Shown here: positions 17,587 through 26,152 of the stretch, in pieces
Layout of the letters: each line of letters opens with the position of its first letter
Numbering within the stretch: the first letter of the stretch is position 1
NCBI RefSeq assembly: GCF_900142175.1
Contig: NZ_FQZX01000001.1
Span: forward strand, 1,488,001-1,552,000
DNA from: Maribacter aquivivus
GTDB lineage: Bacteria; Bacteroidota; Bacteroidia; Flavobacteriales; Flavobacteriaceae
Reading direction: 5' to 3'
DNA: 64,000 nt
Made by a program: the position numbers and the translations under genes
The notes under the pieces: model-generated
Told to the model about the DNA's origin: nothing
Databases searched by the model: none
The model's input: the letters and a program-made list of their open reading frames with translations, nothing else

Positions 17587-17802
17587 ATTACCACAACATT
17601 ACCACAACATATACTTTTTTCTAGTAGTTATCGCGTGTATTTTGTTTTGGCTTCTAATAAGGCGACTCTCTGTCTTTAGTTATTATAATCTCTATTTTTA
17701 GTAGTTTTTTTTGTGTTGTATGTTTTTTGTATGGGCAAAAATTTAGAATTTGATAATTATGTAATTTAAATTGCAGAAACGATTATTCGTATCTCAACAC
17801 AA
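17587..17802. promoter_or_regulatory. candidate regulatory region between propeller regulator and GH16
   Basis: The 302-bp gap between the two genes holds no convincing ORF. It has an 11-bp tandem repeat ATTACCACAAC (17587-17597 and 17598-17608), one helical turn apart, and an 8-bp inverted repeat TTGTGTTG (17711-17718) with CAACACAA (17795-17802). CACAACAT is shared between the tandem repeat and the second arm. These are candidate binding sites for the adjacent regulator. I see no exact TAnnTTTG element before the GH16 gene. Confidence 0.4.
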
Positions 17803-17868
17803 CATAAGTGGTTAGAGATATGGGTAAGTTGAATTTTAAATCAAATAATTAACTCAAAAAAATTAACT

Positions 17869-19953
17869 ATGAAAAAATTAAAGTACATCATGGTATCCTT
17901 GTTTGCAGTAATGATGAGCTGCGATGGAGATGACATTGATATTCCAGAATCGGTTACGCCTTCTAATCTTACAGTTAGTGCTCAAAATATGGGTGAAGGT
18001 GTCTTTGACTTTACTGCATCTGCAGCCAATGCCAATTATTATCATTATGATTTTGGTGATGGTACCACTGCTTTGGAAACTTCAGGTGTAACTTCTAAAA
18101 CGTACGAAGAAATAGGTGAGAATATATATACGGTAACTATAACTGCGGGTTCTACAGAGGGTAAAAAGATTTCTGAGACTATAGATGTTTCTGTTTCATT
18201 AGCGTTTACCGACACTGAAACGGTGACTTTTTTAACGAATGACAGCTCAAAAACATGGTTTTTGGCAGCATCTCAACAGGGTCACTTAGGACTAGGACCT
18301 GCAAGGGAAGGAATAGATGGAGATTGGTGGTACCCTAAATGGTTTTCTGCTTCTGCATTTGAAAAATGTGGAACGGAAGATTCTGATTGTCTGTGTGATG
18401 ATGAGCTTACTTTTTCAGTAAATGAAAATGGAGGTTTAGTTTACACTTTAGATAATAAGGGTCAAACTTATTTTAACGTTGGTCATAAAGCTGTTGTAGG
18501 TGGTGGAGAAGATATTGACTTTTGTTATGATTTTGATACTTCGGGTGAAAAGATTGTTCAGCTTTCTGAGGTAGAAGGAAACGTTCCAGATGCTGAGACT
18601 ACAGGAATTCAAATGACTTTCTCTGATGGCGGTTTTATGGGTTATTATGTTGGGTCTTCGGTTTATGAAATACTTTCTATTAGTGATGATTTCTTATATG
18701 TAAGAACGTACGATACTGAGAATGCAGATTTAGCTTGGTACCATAAATTTACTTCAGATGTTGCTGTTGATGGTGGTGAAGAAAGTCTTGAGACCATTTA
18801 TACCAATTTAGTTTGGTCAGATGAGTTTGATGTTGATGGTGCACCAAATGCTGCTAATTGGGGTTATGACCTTGGCGCAGGTGGCTGGGGTAATGGTGAG
18901 GCTCAAACTTATACAGATGCAGCTGAAAACGTAAAAGTTGAAGACGGTGTTTTAAAAATCACTGCTATAGCTGGTGAGGGCGAAGCAGCTGTTCACTATT
19001 TTGACGAAATTACTTTGAGTGATGGAAGTGGCGGTACGCAAACTTTAGAAGATTTTGAAGGTGCAGCTCCTGTTTTTACTGGATTTGGCGGTGTTGGAAC
19101 TGCGGTAATTGCAAATCCGGATCCTACGGGAGAGAATACTAGTGCTAATGTGGCAGAATCTACTAAAACTTTAGGTGCTGAAACATGGGCAGGTTCTTTC
19201 TTTGATTTATCTGCACCGGTTGATCTTGTTGCTTACCCTAGTATTAGTTTAAAAACATGGTCGCCTGCTACTGGAGCCAATATAATTTTGAAACTTGAAA
19301 ATCAAGCTAATGCTGATGAGAATGTTGAGGTAAGTGTTAATTCAACTGTTGCTAATGCTTGGGAAACACTAAACTTTGATTTCACTGGTGTTCCAGTTGG
19401 TACTTATGACCGAGTTGTGTTGTTTTTTGATTTTGGTGTTTCTCCTTCTGGCGGAATTACTTCAGGTCGTATTAAATCTGAAAACTTATACGAGTTTACT
19501 TATGGTAGAGTTGAGATAAGAGCTAAGCTTCCATCTGCCGGTGGTACTTGGCCAGCGTTATGGGCTTTAGGTGCTAATTTTGATGAAGTTGGTTGGCCTA
19601 CAGCTGGAGAGATAGATATTATGGAACATGTTGGCAATAATAACAATACCATTAGTAGTGCATTACATTATCCTGGTAATTCTGCAGGTAATGCTATAGT
19701 AGGATCTACACCAGTTGAAAATGCAACTTCTGAGTTTCATAATTATACTGTAGAGTGGACACCTGATAGCATTAAGTTTGTTGTAGATGATCAGTTGGTT
19801 CATAATAGTTTTGTGAACAATGCTACAACACCTTTTAATGCTGATTTCTTTTTAATTATGAATGTTGCTATGGGCGGTACACTTGGTGGTACTATCGATG
19901 CAGAATTTATAGAAGATACAATGGAGGTTGATTATGTGAGAGTGTATCAATAA
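17869..19953 (+). CDS. GH16 family lipoprotein (laminarinase-like) with PKD domain and inserted module
   Basis: A 694-residue surface or periplasmic lipoprotein. The signal peptide ends at lipobox cysteine 18 (FAVMMSC). Residues 33-110 form a PKD domain (YYHYDFGDGTT). Residues 111-300 form a flavobacterial domain of unknown role. The GH16 domain begins near 309 (LVWSDEFDVDG) and carries the catalytic GEIDIMEH at 580-587, with E581 and E586 as nucleophile and acid/base and D583 between them. GH16 enzymes cut beta-1,3 or beta-1,4 glucans or galactans; the sequence looks most like laminarinases, but substrate is not proven. A module of about 150 residues (374-526) interrupts the catalytic domain between LKITAI and GGITSGRIKSEN. 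There is no T9SS sorting domain, in line with lipid anchoring. Confidence 0.92.
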   Translation: MKKLKYIMVSLFAVMMSCDGDDIDIPESVTPSNLTVSAQNMGEGVFDFTASAANANYYHYDFGDGTTALETSGVTSKTYEEIGENIYTVTITAGSTEGKKISETIDVSVSLAFTDTETVTFLTNDSSKTWFLAASQQGHLGLGPAREGIDGDWWYPKWFSASAFEKCGTEDSDCLCDDELTFSVNENGGLVYTLDNKGQTYFNVGHKAVVGGGEDIDFCYDFDTSGEKIVQLSEVEGNVPDAETTGIQMTFSDGGFMGYYVGSSVYEILSISDDFLYVRTYDTENADLAWYHKFTSDVAVDGGEESLETIYTNLVWSDEFDVDGAPNAANWGYDLGAGGWGNGEAQTYTDAAENVKVEDGVLKITAIAGEGEAAVHYFDEITLSDGSGGTQTLEDFEGAAPVFTGFGGVGTAVIANPDPTGENTSANVAESTKTLGAETWAGSFFDLSAPVDLVAYPSISLKTWSPATGANIILKLENQANADENVEVSVNSTVANAWETLNFDFTGVPVGTYDRVVLFFDFGVSPSGGITSGRIKSENLYEFTYGRVEIRAKLPSAGGTWPALWALGANFDEVGWPTAGEIDIMEHVGNNNNTISSALHYPGNSAGNAIVGSTPVENATSEFHNYTVEWTPDSIKFVVDDQLVHNSFVNNATTPFNADFFLIMNVAMGGTLGGTIDAEFIEDTMEVDYVRVYQ

Positions 19954-19975
19954 TAGAAGATTACTTTAAACTTTT

Positions 19976-20010
19976 AAAGGCTGTTGAAAATATTTTTGAC
20001 AGCCTTTTTT
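19976..20010 (+). terminator. terminator of the GH16 gene
   Basis: AAAGGCTGT (19976-19984) pairs with ACAGCCTTT (19999-20007), with a 14-base loop and a T run after it. Confidence 0.8.
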
Positions 20011-20103
20011 ATTTAATGTTTTAAATGTAATGTATGTTATTCCTTCATCTTAAATTACTCTGACACAAATGAAGTGGTCATTTATTAATGAAATACTAAA
20101 ATG

Positions 20104-20133
20104 AAAAATGCCCCTTTTTAAAGGGGCATTTTT
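20104..20133 (-). terminator. terminator of the 40-residue membrane protein gene
   Basis: AAAAATGCCCCTT (20104-20116) and AAGGGGCATTTTT (20121-20133) form a 13-bp stem. On the minus strand it lies 42 bp past the stop of the small membrane ORF and is followed by a weak T-rich stretch. It may work in both directions. Confidence 0.7.
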
Positions 20134-20175
20134 TTAAAGTAATTTTTTTTCAATAAGGGTTTTGGTGTTAAAAGA

Positions 20176-20298
20176 TTAGACAATCCCCAAAAGGGCTAAA
20201 AAAGCTCCAACAACAACAACTGCTAAAAATGCATGCATTGCAATTACGAGCACGGATAGATAAGTTTCTACTCCGGTTTTAAATGATAAATTGTTCAT
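20176..20298 (-). CDS. 40-residue small membrane protein
   Basis: ATG at 20296-20298, TAA at 20176-20178. The sequence starts MNNLSFKTGVETYLSVLVIA and then has one long hydrophobic helix (MHAFLAVVVVGAFLALLGIV) running to the C-terminus. It has its own terminator. I do not recognise a family. A second tiny membrane ORF lies 233 bp upstream on the same strand. The coding call rests on the coherent amphipathic-plus-hydrophobic pattern and the terminator. Confidence 0.5.
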   Translation of the reverse strand: MNNLSFKTGVETYLSVLVIAMHAFLAVVVVGAFLALLGIV

Positions 20299-20530
20299 AA
20301 CATTACCTACTTTAAAGTTACGTTACTAAAGTTAGTTGAATTAAGCAACAATTCCATATAAAATGTTGTAAAACTCTCAGAATTAGCTGTATAATCCTAC
20401 TTTTTAGTGGTTTGGGGTTTTTGAAATGTGCATTTCAACCTTGAAAAAGGTATCTTGTCGATATCCGAAATACAACACGCTATAAACTTTCACTACTATT
20501 GTAAATATGTCGGTAATGTTATAGTAGCAT

Positions 20531-20662
20531 CTATTTAATTAGATTCAACCAATCTGCAATACCTGCCAAGGGTACTGATAAAAGTATTATCACCAAGCAG
20601 GTAACCATTAATTTAAGAATTCCATTGAGTATTTTAACTCCTGAAGTTAGTTCTTGTTCCAT
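20531..20662 (-). CDS. 43-residue small membrane protein
   Basis: It starts MEQELTSGVKILNGILKLMV (ATG 20660-20662; an in-frame ATG two codons upstream at 20666-20668 is an alternative). A hydrophobic helix (TCLVIILLSVPLAGIA) and a short tail DWLNLIK follow. The stop is TAG at 20531-20533. There is no recognisable family. It shares size and single-helix architecture with the ORF at 20176-20298 but no clear sequence identity. Confidence 0.45.
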   Translation of the reverse strand: MEQELTSGVKILNGILKLMVTCLVIILLSVPLAGIADWLNLIK

Positions 20663-20842
20663 AATCATTGTTCTATTGTTCTGTAGTCAATATGGTAGAT
20701 CTAACCTAAAGTGCTGTTAAATAGGATGGTAAAATCGATTAACGTATAGAAAGTATCTGTGTAAAGTATGTTTTCTATACAATAACTAGTAGTTATGAAA
20801 ATGGTTTATTAAATAATATAGGGGTAGTTAATTGATAATTAT

Positions 20843-22090
20843 TCAATTATTTAAGGTTAAAATTGCATTTAATTCAGAAATAATACGCTTGGTTGCACCT
20901 GCTTTTTCATTGATGTAGTCTGTGTTGATTCGCCCGATTTTTGAACTGTAGTCTTCACTATCAAAGTACTTGTCTACAAGTTCTTGAAAATCAATGTTGT
21001 TTTTAATAGAAATGACTCCGCCTAATTGTACCAATTCTTCTGCCTCGGCAAATCCATCATACTGTGGACCTATAATAACCGGTATACCGAATACGGCTGG
21101 TTCTAATGTATTGTGTAATCCTGTAACAAAACCGCCACCTACATATGCGATATCTGCATAGCTGTAAATTTTGGTTAAAAGACCAATGGTGTCAATGATT
21201 AAGACTTCACAATCTTCTAGACTGCTATGTTCTAAATCTGTATAACGAACTACCTTTTTATTTATAGATTGAATTATTTCTTGAATATGATGTTCTTTAA
21301 TAGTGTGTGGTGCTATAACAAACTTAATAGGGTGTATGTTGTTATTTATGTAGTCTATGATAATTTTTTCGTCTTCTGTCCACGTGCTTCCAGCAACAAA
21401 GCAAAATTGATCTTTCTTAAAACGTTTCATGAAATCTAATTCGTTGTCTCGTTCTACTATTTCACTTACTCTATCAAAACGAGTATCTCCGGCAATGGTT
21501 ACATTAGTATATCCAACGGAATTTAATAATGATTTTGATTTTTCGTTTTGTACAAAAAAGTGAGAGAAGTTATTTAATGCGCTATGCATAAAACCACCAT
21601 ACCACTTAAAATAAATCTGATTTTCTTTAAATAATGCTGAAATTAAAAATGTTGGCGTATCAGCTTTTTTTAAAGCATTTAAGTAGTTGGGCCATATTTC
21701 ATATTTAATAAAAATGGCTTTATCGGGATGTGTAGCCGTCAAAAAGGAATTTACTTTGCTCTTTGTATCCATAGGAAGGTAGCAAATCACATCAGCTATT
21801 TTGCTATTCTTTTTTACTTCGTATCCTGAAGGGGAAAAAAAAGTAAGTACTATTTTATGTGTAGGATGATGAATTTTTAATTGTTCAATAACAGGCAATC
21901 CTTGCTCGTATTCTCCTAAAGATGCTGCATGAATCCAAATAACTTTGTCTTCTTCTGAGATAGATTCATTAATTAAAGAAATTGTTTCTTTTCTCCCATT
22001 TACAAACAACGATAGTTTAGGATTCATCAACGCCAATACCTTTAAAATGGCAGATGCACTTATGATAAGAAGATTATAGAGAAAGTTCAA
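20843..22090 (-). CDS. waaA: 3-deoxy-D-manno-octulosonic acid transferase
   Basis: A 415-residue inner-membrane-associated glycosyltransferase (GT30) that adds Kdo to lipid IV(A) in lipopolysaccharide synthesis. Visible features are the N-terminal anchor (MNFLYNLLIISASAILKVLA), the conserved IWIHAASLGEYEQGLPVI with the catalytic glutamate, FIKYEIWPNYL, the sugar-nucleotide region AGSTWTEDEKIIIDY, and the C-terminal YVGGGFVTGLHNTLEPAVFG. Length matches the family. It is divergent from the DegT aminotransferase gene with an 89-bp gap. Confidence 0.95.
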   Translation of the reverse strand: MNFLYNLLIISASAILKVLALMNPKLSLFVNGRKETISLINESISEEDKVIWIHAASLGEYEQGLPVIEQLKIHHPTHKIVLTFFSPSGYEVKKNSKIADVICYLPMDTKSKVNSFLTATHPDKAIFIKYEIWPNYLNALKKADTPTFLISALFKENQIYFKWYGGFMHSALNNFSHFFVQNEKSKSLLNSVGYTNVTIAGDTRFDRVSEIVERDNELDFMKRFKKDQFCFVAGSTWTEDEKIIIDYINNNIHPIKFVIAPHTIKEHHIQEIIQSINKKVVRYTDLEHSSLEDCEVLIIDTIGLLTKIYSYADIAYVGGGFVTGLHNTLEPAVFGIPVIIGPQYDGFAEAEELVQLGGVISIKNNIDFQELVDKYFDSEDYSSKIGRINTDYINEKAGATKRIISELNAILTLNN

Positions 22091-22147
22091 ACAGATGCTT
22101 TTGGGCTAAATTACGTTTCTTCCATAAATTTAGTGTCGTCTGTTTCG

Positions 22148-22155
22148 TATTTTTG
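22148..22155 (+). promoter_or_regulatory. -7 element of the DegT aminotransferase gene
   Basis: TATTTTTG fits TAnnTTTG and lies 24 bp before the start codon. No clear -33 TTG is present. Confidence 0.4.
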
Positions 22156-22179
22156 TATCACTTCATGTAATTACAACAG

Positions 22180-23334
22180 ATGAAAAAGATACAAATGGTA
22201 GACCTAGGTGGTCAATACCAAGAAATTAAAGATCAAGTAAATACTTCTATAACTCAAATTTTAGAAACTTCGGCATTTATAAACGGACCAGAGGTTCATG
22301 CATTTCAGAAGGAGCTAGAAGATTACCTTCAGGTTAAGCATGTTATACCATGTGCCAATGGTACTGACGCTTTGCAGATTGCAATGATGGGGTTAGGTTT
22401 GAAACCTGGCGATGAGGTTATTACAGCAGATTTTACTTTTGCAGCCACAGTTGAGGTCATTGCATTGTTACAGCTGACTCCGGTTTTGGTAGATGTTTAT
22501 CCAGATACGTTCAATATTGATATAGAAGCTATAGAAAAAGCAATAACACCAAAAACGAAAGCTATAGTTCCCGTTCATCTTTTTGGTCAATGTGCTAATA
22601 TGGATGCTATACTTGAATTGGCTAAGAAACACGATTTGTTTGTCATTGAAGATAATGCTCAGGCTATTGGAGCAAAATACCTTTCAAAAGATGGTACAAA
22701 GCATATGGCTGGTAGTATGGGGCATGTAGGTGCTACTTCATTCTTTCCTTCTAAAAACTTAGGTTGTTATGGTGATGGTGGTGCAATTTTTACTAATGAT
22801 GATGAATTAGCGCATACTTTGCGTGGTATTGTTAACCATGGTATGTACGAACGTTACCACCATGATGTAGTTGGTGTAAATTCAAGATTAGATTCTATAC
22901 AGGCTGCCGTTTTAAGAGCAAAACTGCCTAAGTTAGATGGGTATTGCGATGCAAGAAGAAATGCAGCTCGTGCATATTCAAAAGCATTTGAAGGTCAAGA
23001 GCATATTATTACTCCGGTAACGGTAAATAATTGCGAGGGCATTTGCGATGTGTGCGATTGTCACGTTTTTCATCAATACACTTTGAGAATTACAAATGGT
23101 AAAAGAGATGAACTAGGACAATTTTTAGCAAAAAATGAAGTTCCATTTGGTGTCTATTACCCAATTCCGTTACATAAGCAGAAAGCTTATCTAGATAATC
23201 GTTATAAAGAAGAAGATTTTCCTGTAACGAATCAATTGGTGACAGAAGTATTGTCTTTACCGATGCACACAGAATTAGATGAAGAACAGATTAACTATAT
23301 AACGGAGTTAATTATCGGGTTTGTTAACGGGTAG
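22180..23334 (+). CDS. DegT/DnrJ/EryC1/StrS family aminotransferase
   Basis: A 384-residue PLP-dependent sugar aminotransferase of the kind that installs amino groups on nucleotide sugars for surface polysaccharides. The PLP lysine is K192 in SFFPSKNLGCYGDGG, with the cofactor aspartate in VIEDNAQAIGA (about 158) and the substrate loop LDSIQAAVLRAKL. An unusual cysteine cluster (C285, C289, C292, C294, then H295 and H298) precedes FHQYTLRI, where most homologues have a short loop. The galE gene follows by 44 bp, so the two probably work in one sugar-nucleotide pathway. The exact sugar is not determined. Confidence 0.92.
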   Translation: MKKIQMVDLGGQYQEIKDQVNTSITQILETSAFINGPEVHAFQKELEDYLQVKHVIPCANGTDALQIAMMGLGLKPGDEVITADFTFAATVEVIALLQLTPVLVDVYPDTFNIDIEAIEKAITPKTKAIVPVHLFGQCANMDAILELAKKHDLFVIEDNAQAIGAKYLSKDGTKHMAGSMGHVGATSFFPSKNLGCYGDGGAIFTNDDELAHTLRGIVNHGMYERYHHDVVGVNSRLDSIQAAVLRAKLPKLDGYCDARRNAARAYSKAFEGQEHIITPVTVNNCEGICDVCDCHVFHQYTLRITNGKRDELGQFLAKNEVPFGVYYPIPLHKQKAYLDNRYKEEDFPVTNQLVTEVLSLPMHTELDEEQINYITELIIGFVNG

Positions 23335-23378
23335 TGGTGTATTTTTTTAAATTTGAGAACGTTCAAATAGCATTATAA

Positions 23379-24395
23379 ATGAAAGTATTAGTAACAGGTG
23401 GATTAGGTTTTATAGGGTCTCATACAGTAGTGGAGCTTCAAAACAAAGGTTTTGAAGTGGTCATAATAGATGATTGCTCTAACTCTGATGAAAATGTACT
23501 TGATGGTATTAAAGCTATCACAGGTAAAAAGCCGCTTTATGAAAAGTTAGATTTAAAAGAAAAACATAAGGTTGAAGACTTTTTTCAACGCTATCAAGAT
23601 GTTGCTGGTGTTATACATTTCGCAGCATCTAAAGCTGTAGGTGAAAGTGTTGAGAAGCCGTTGCTTTATTATGAGAACAATATTGGTACGCTAGTTTATA
23701 TATTAAAGGAACTATGTAAAAAGAATAAGGCTAGTTTTATATTTAGCTCGTCTTGTACGGTTTATGGACAGGCAGATAAAATGCCTATTACAGAAGATGC
23801 ACCTGTTAAAGTTGCAGAATCGCCATATGGCAATACCAAGCAAATGGGTGAAGAGATAATTGCAGATACTTGTAAAGTAACGCCTGGTTTAAATGCAATT
23901 GCATTACGTTATTTCAACCCGATGGGAGCACACCCAAGTGGAGAGATTGGTGAGTTGCCAATAGGTGTTCCGCAAAACTTGGTGCCATTTATTACGCAAA
24001 CTGGTATTGGATTAAGGGATCAGTTATCTGTTTTTGGTGATGATTATCCTACGCCAGATGGTACATGTATAAGAGATTATATTTATGTAGTAGATTTGGC
24101 TAAAGCCCATGTGGTTGCCTTAGAGCGTTTGCTGAACGGGAAAAATGAATCTAATTTTGAGGTTTTTAATGTAGGTACCGGTACTGGTAGCTCTGTACTA
24201 GAGGCTATAAAAAGTTTTGAAAAAGTATCTGGTCGAAAATTGAATTATAAAATAGTTGATAGAAGACCTGGTGATATCACTAGTGCTTACGCAGATACAA
24301 CAAAGGCAAATAAAGTATTAGGCTGGAAAGCTGAATATACTTTAGAAGAAGCCATGAATTACGCGTGGATCTGGGAACAGAAAATACGTGACTGA
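23379..24395 (+). CDS. galE: UDP-glucose 4-epimerase
   Basis: A 338-residue short-chain dehydrogenase-type epimerase. The NAD motif is GGLGFIGSH at 7-15. The catalytic triad lies in FSSSCTVYG and SPYGNTKQM (YxxxK). GalE-typical ALRYFNPMGAHPSG and PDGTCIRDYIYVVDLAKAH follow. It interconverts UDP-glucose and UDP-galactose. It follows the DegT aminotransferase on the same strand and ends at a strong terminator, so the pair looks like one operon. Confidence 0.96.
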   Translation: MKVLVTGGLGFIGSHTVVELQNKGFEVVIIDDCSNSDENVLDGIKAITGKKPLYEKLDLKEKHKVEDFFQRYQDVAGVIHFAASKAVGESVEKPLLYYENNIGTLVYILKELCKKNKASFIFSSSCTVYGQADKMPITEDAPVKVAESPYGNTKQMGEEIIADTCKVTPGLNAIALRYFNPMGAHPSGEIGELPIGVPQNLVPFITQTGIGLRDQLSVFGDDYPTPDGTCIRDYIYVVDLAKAHVVALERLLNGKNESNFEVFNVGTGTGSSVLEAIKSFEKVSGRKLNYKIVDRRPGDITSAYADTTKANKVLGWKAEYTLEEAMNYAWIWEQKIRD

Positions 24396-24416
24396 TTTTT
24401 TCGGGTTTTACAATAT

Positions 24417-24455
24417 AAATAAGGGGAAATATGGCTATATTTCCCCTTATTTAAT
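24417..24455 (+). terminator. terminator of the degT-galE operon
   Basis: AAATAAGGGGAAATAT (24417-24432) and ATATTTCCCCTTATTT (24437-24452) form a 16-bp perfect stem with a 4-base loop. Confidence 0.9.
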
Positions 24456-24471
24456 TTAAAGACCACCTCTT

Positions 24472-25743
24472 ATGAAAAAATCATTATTCCTTTTAGTTTT
24501 ACTGGTATTTACAGGCGCAACTGCCCAAGACACTTATCTTCAGTGCGGTAAAATTGTAGATGTTGAATCGGGTAAAATAATGTCGGAGAAAACGATTGTT
24601 ATTTCAGAAAATAAGATTAAGGAAATTAAGAATGGCTTTATAGTAGGTAGTGATACTGATCAAGTAATAGATTTAAAATCTAAGACTGTATTGCCTGGTT
24701 TTATAGATATGCATGTTCATATTGAAAGCGAATCTAGTCCGTCAAGATATTTAGAGGCTTTTACCATGAATGAAGCTGATGTTGCTTTTGAATCTACAGT
24801 TTATGCTAAAAGAACATTAATGGCTGGCTTTACAACGGTACGTGATTTAGGAGGATCAGGAGTGAATATAGCCTTAAAGAAAGCTATTAATAAAGGAACG
24901 GTTGTTGGTCCTAGAATTTTTACTGCCGGTAAGGCACTTGCTTCTACTGGTGGTCATGCCGATCCTACTAATGGAAGAAGCAATGAGTTAATGGGTGATC
25001 CAGGACCAAAAGAAGGTGTTGTTAATTCTCCTGAGGATGGTAGAAAGGCCGTTCGTCAACGTTATAAAGATGGAGCGGATGTTATTAAGATAACAGCTAC
25101 TGGCGGAGTGTTAAGTGTAGCTAAAAGTGGTCAAAACCCTCAGTTTACTATTGAAGAAATAAAGGCGATTACAGAAACGGCTAATGATTATGGTATGCTA
25201 ACCGCAGCTCATGCACATGGTGATGAAGGTATGCAAAGAGCAATTTTAGGAGGAATAAAGACTATTGAACATGGTACATTAATGTCTGAAGAAACAATGG
25301 ACTTAATGATAAAACACAAAACGTTTATGGTACCCACTATATCTGCAGGTCAAGAAGCAGCTAGATTGGCGAAAATACCTAACTACTTACCACCAGTCGT
25401 AGCTAAAAAAGCTTTGGAGATCGGACCTAAATTAAATGCAACTTTTGCAAAGGCGTACAAAAAAGGTGTGAGTATTGCTTTTGGTACAGACTCTGGGGTA
25501 TCTCCTCATGGAGATAATGCGAAGGAGTTTGTATATATGCACAAAGCAGGTATGCCTATTATAGAGGCTTTGCGTTCGGCTACAATTACCAATGCGATGC
25601 TTTTAGGTGAAAAGGAATTAGGTCAAATTAAAGAAGGCTACATAGCTGATATTGTTGCTGTAAATGAAAATCCTTTAGATAATGTAGAAACATTAACAGA
25701 TGTAATTTTTGTTATGAAAGAGGGTATAGTGTATAAGCAATAG
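24472..25743 (+). CDS. exported amidohydrolase family protein
   Basis: A 423-residue metal-dependent hydrolase with a cleavable signal peptide (MKKSLFLLVLLVFTGATAQD). The amidohydrolase barrel shows HVH in LPGFIDMHVHIES at about residue 80, the metal-bridging lysine in DVIKITATGGV, the histidines in TAAHAHGD and IEHGTLM, and the catalytic aspartate in AFGTDSG. This arrangement resembles the imidazolonepropionase/Xaa-Pro dipeptidase-like subgroup of exported peptidases. The precise substrate is unknown; dipeptides with C-terminal proline are one possibility. It lies directly behind the galE terminator and has no clear operon partner. Confidence 0.9.
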   Translation: MKKSLFLLVLLVFTGATAQDTYLQCGKIVDVESGKIMSEKTIVISENKIKEIKNGFIVGSDTDQVIDLKSKTVLPGFIDMHVHIESESSPSRYLEAFTMNEADVAFESTVYAKRTLMAGFTTVRDLGGSGVNIALKKAINKGTVVGPRIFTAGKALASTGGHADPTNGRSNELMGDPGPKEGVVNSPEDGRKAVRQRYKDGADVIKITATGGVLSVAKSGQNPQFTIEEIKAITETANDYGMLTAAHAHGDEGMQRAILGGIKTIEHGTLMSEETMDLMIKHKTFMVPTISAGQEAARLAKIPNYLPPVVAKKALEIGPKLNATFAKAYKKGVSIAFGTDSGVSPHGDNAKEFVYMHKAGMPIIEALRSATITNAMLLGEKELGQIKEGYIADIVAVNENPLDNVETLTDVIFVMKEGIVYKQ

Positions 25744-25791
25744 TATCTCAAATTACTTTCTGTTTGATGGAGTAAAGAATGTAAATGTTAC

Positions 25792-26142
25792 ATGAAGTTA
25801 AATGTTGATAATAGTGAGCAGTTAATGCAGGTTGCTATTGGTGATTCTCTTTTTGATAAATTGAAGCATCAGGTGGACAAGGATTTTGTTCTTGCCAATA
25901 TTCCCATGCAAATACCTGAAACAATAGGTCATTCTGAATTTATAACGCTTATTCGTGAGAAGGTATACTATTTAATGATGGAGCATTTTGCTGAATATCT
26001 TAACTTAATGTATATTATAGATATTCCAGAAAGTGCATTTCATAATATTAAAATCACCGATACTGTTGATGTAGCAGATCAGGTTACATTATTGATTTTA
26101 AAGCGGGAGTATAAAAAGGTGTGGTATCGCAATCGATATTAA
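25792..26142 (+). CDS. conserved-looking hypothetical protein, 116 residues
   Basis: A soluble 116-residue protein with no signal peptide, membrane helix or motif I recognise. It starts MKLNVDNSEQLMQVAIGDSL and ends in a basic aromatic tail (REYKKVWYRNRY). Alternating helix and strand patterns suggest a compact fold. It follows the amidohydrolase by 48 bp on the same strand and converges on the acyltransferase gene 10 bp away. No function can be assigned. Confidence 0.7.
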   Translation: MKLNVDNSEQLMQVAIGDSLFDKLKHQVDKDFVLANIPMQIPETIGHSEFITLIREKVYYLMMEHFAEYLNLMYIIDIPESAFHNIKITDTVDVADQVTLLILKREYKKVWYRNRY

Positions 26143-26152
26143 TAATGTTCTT

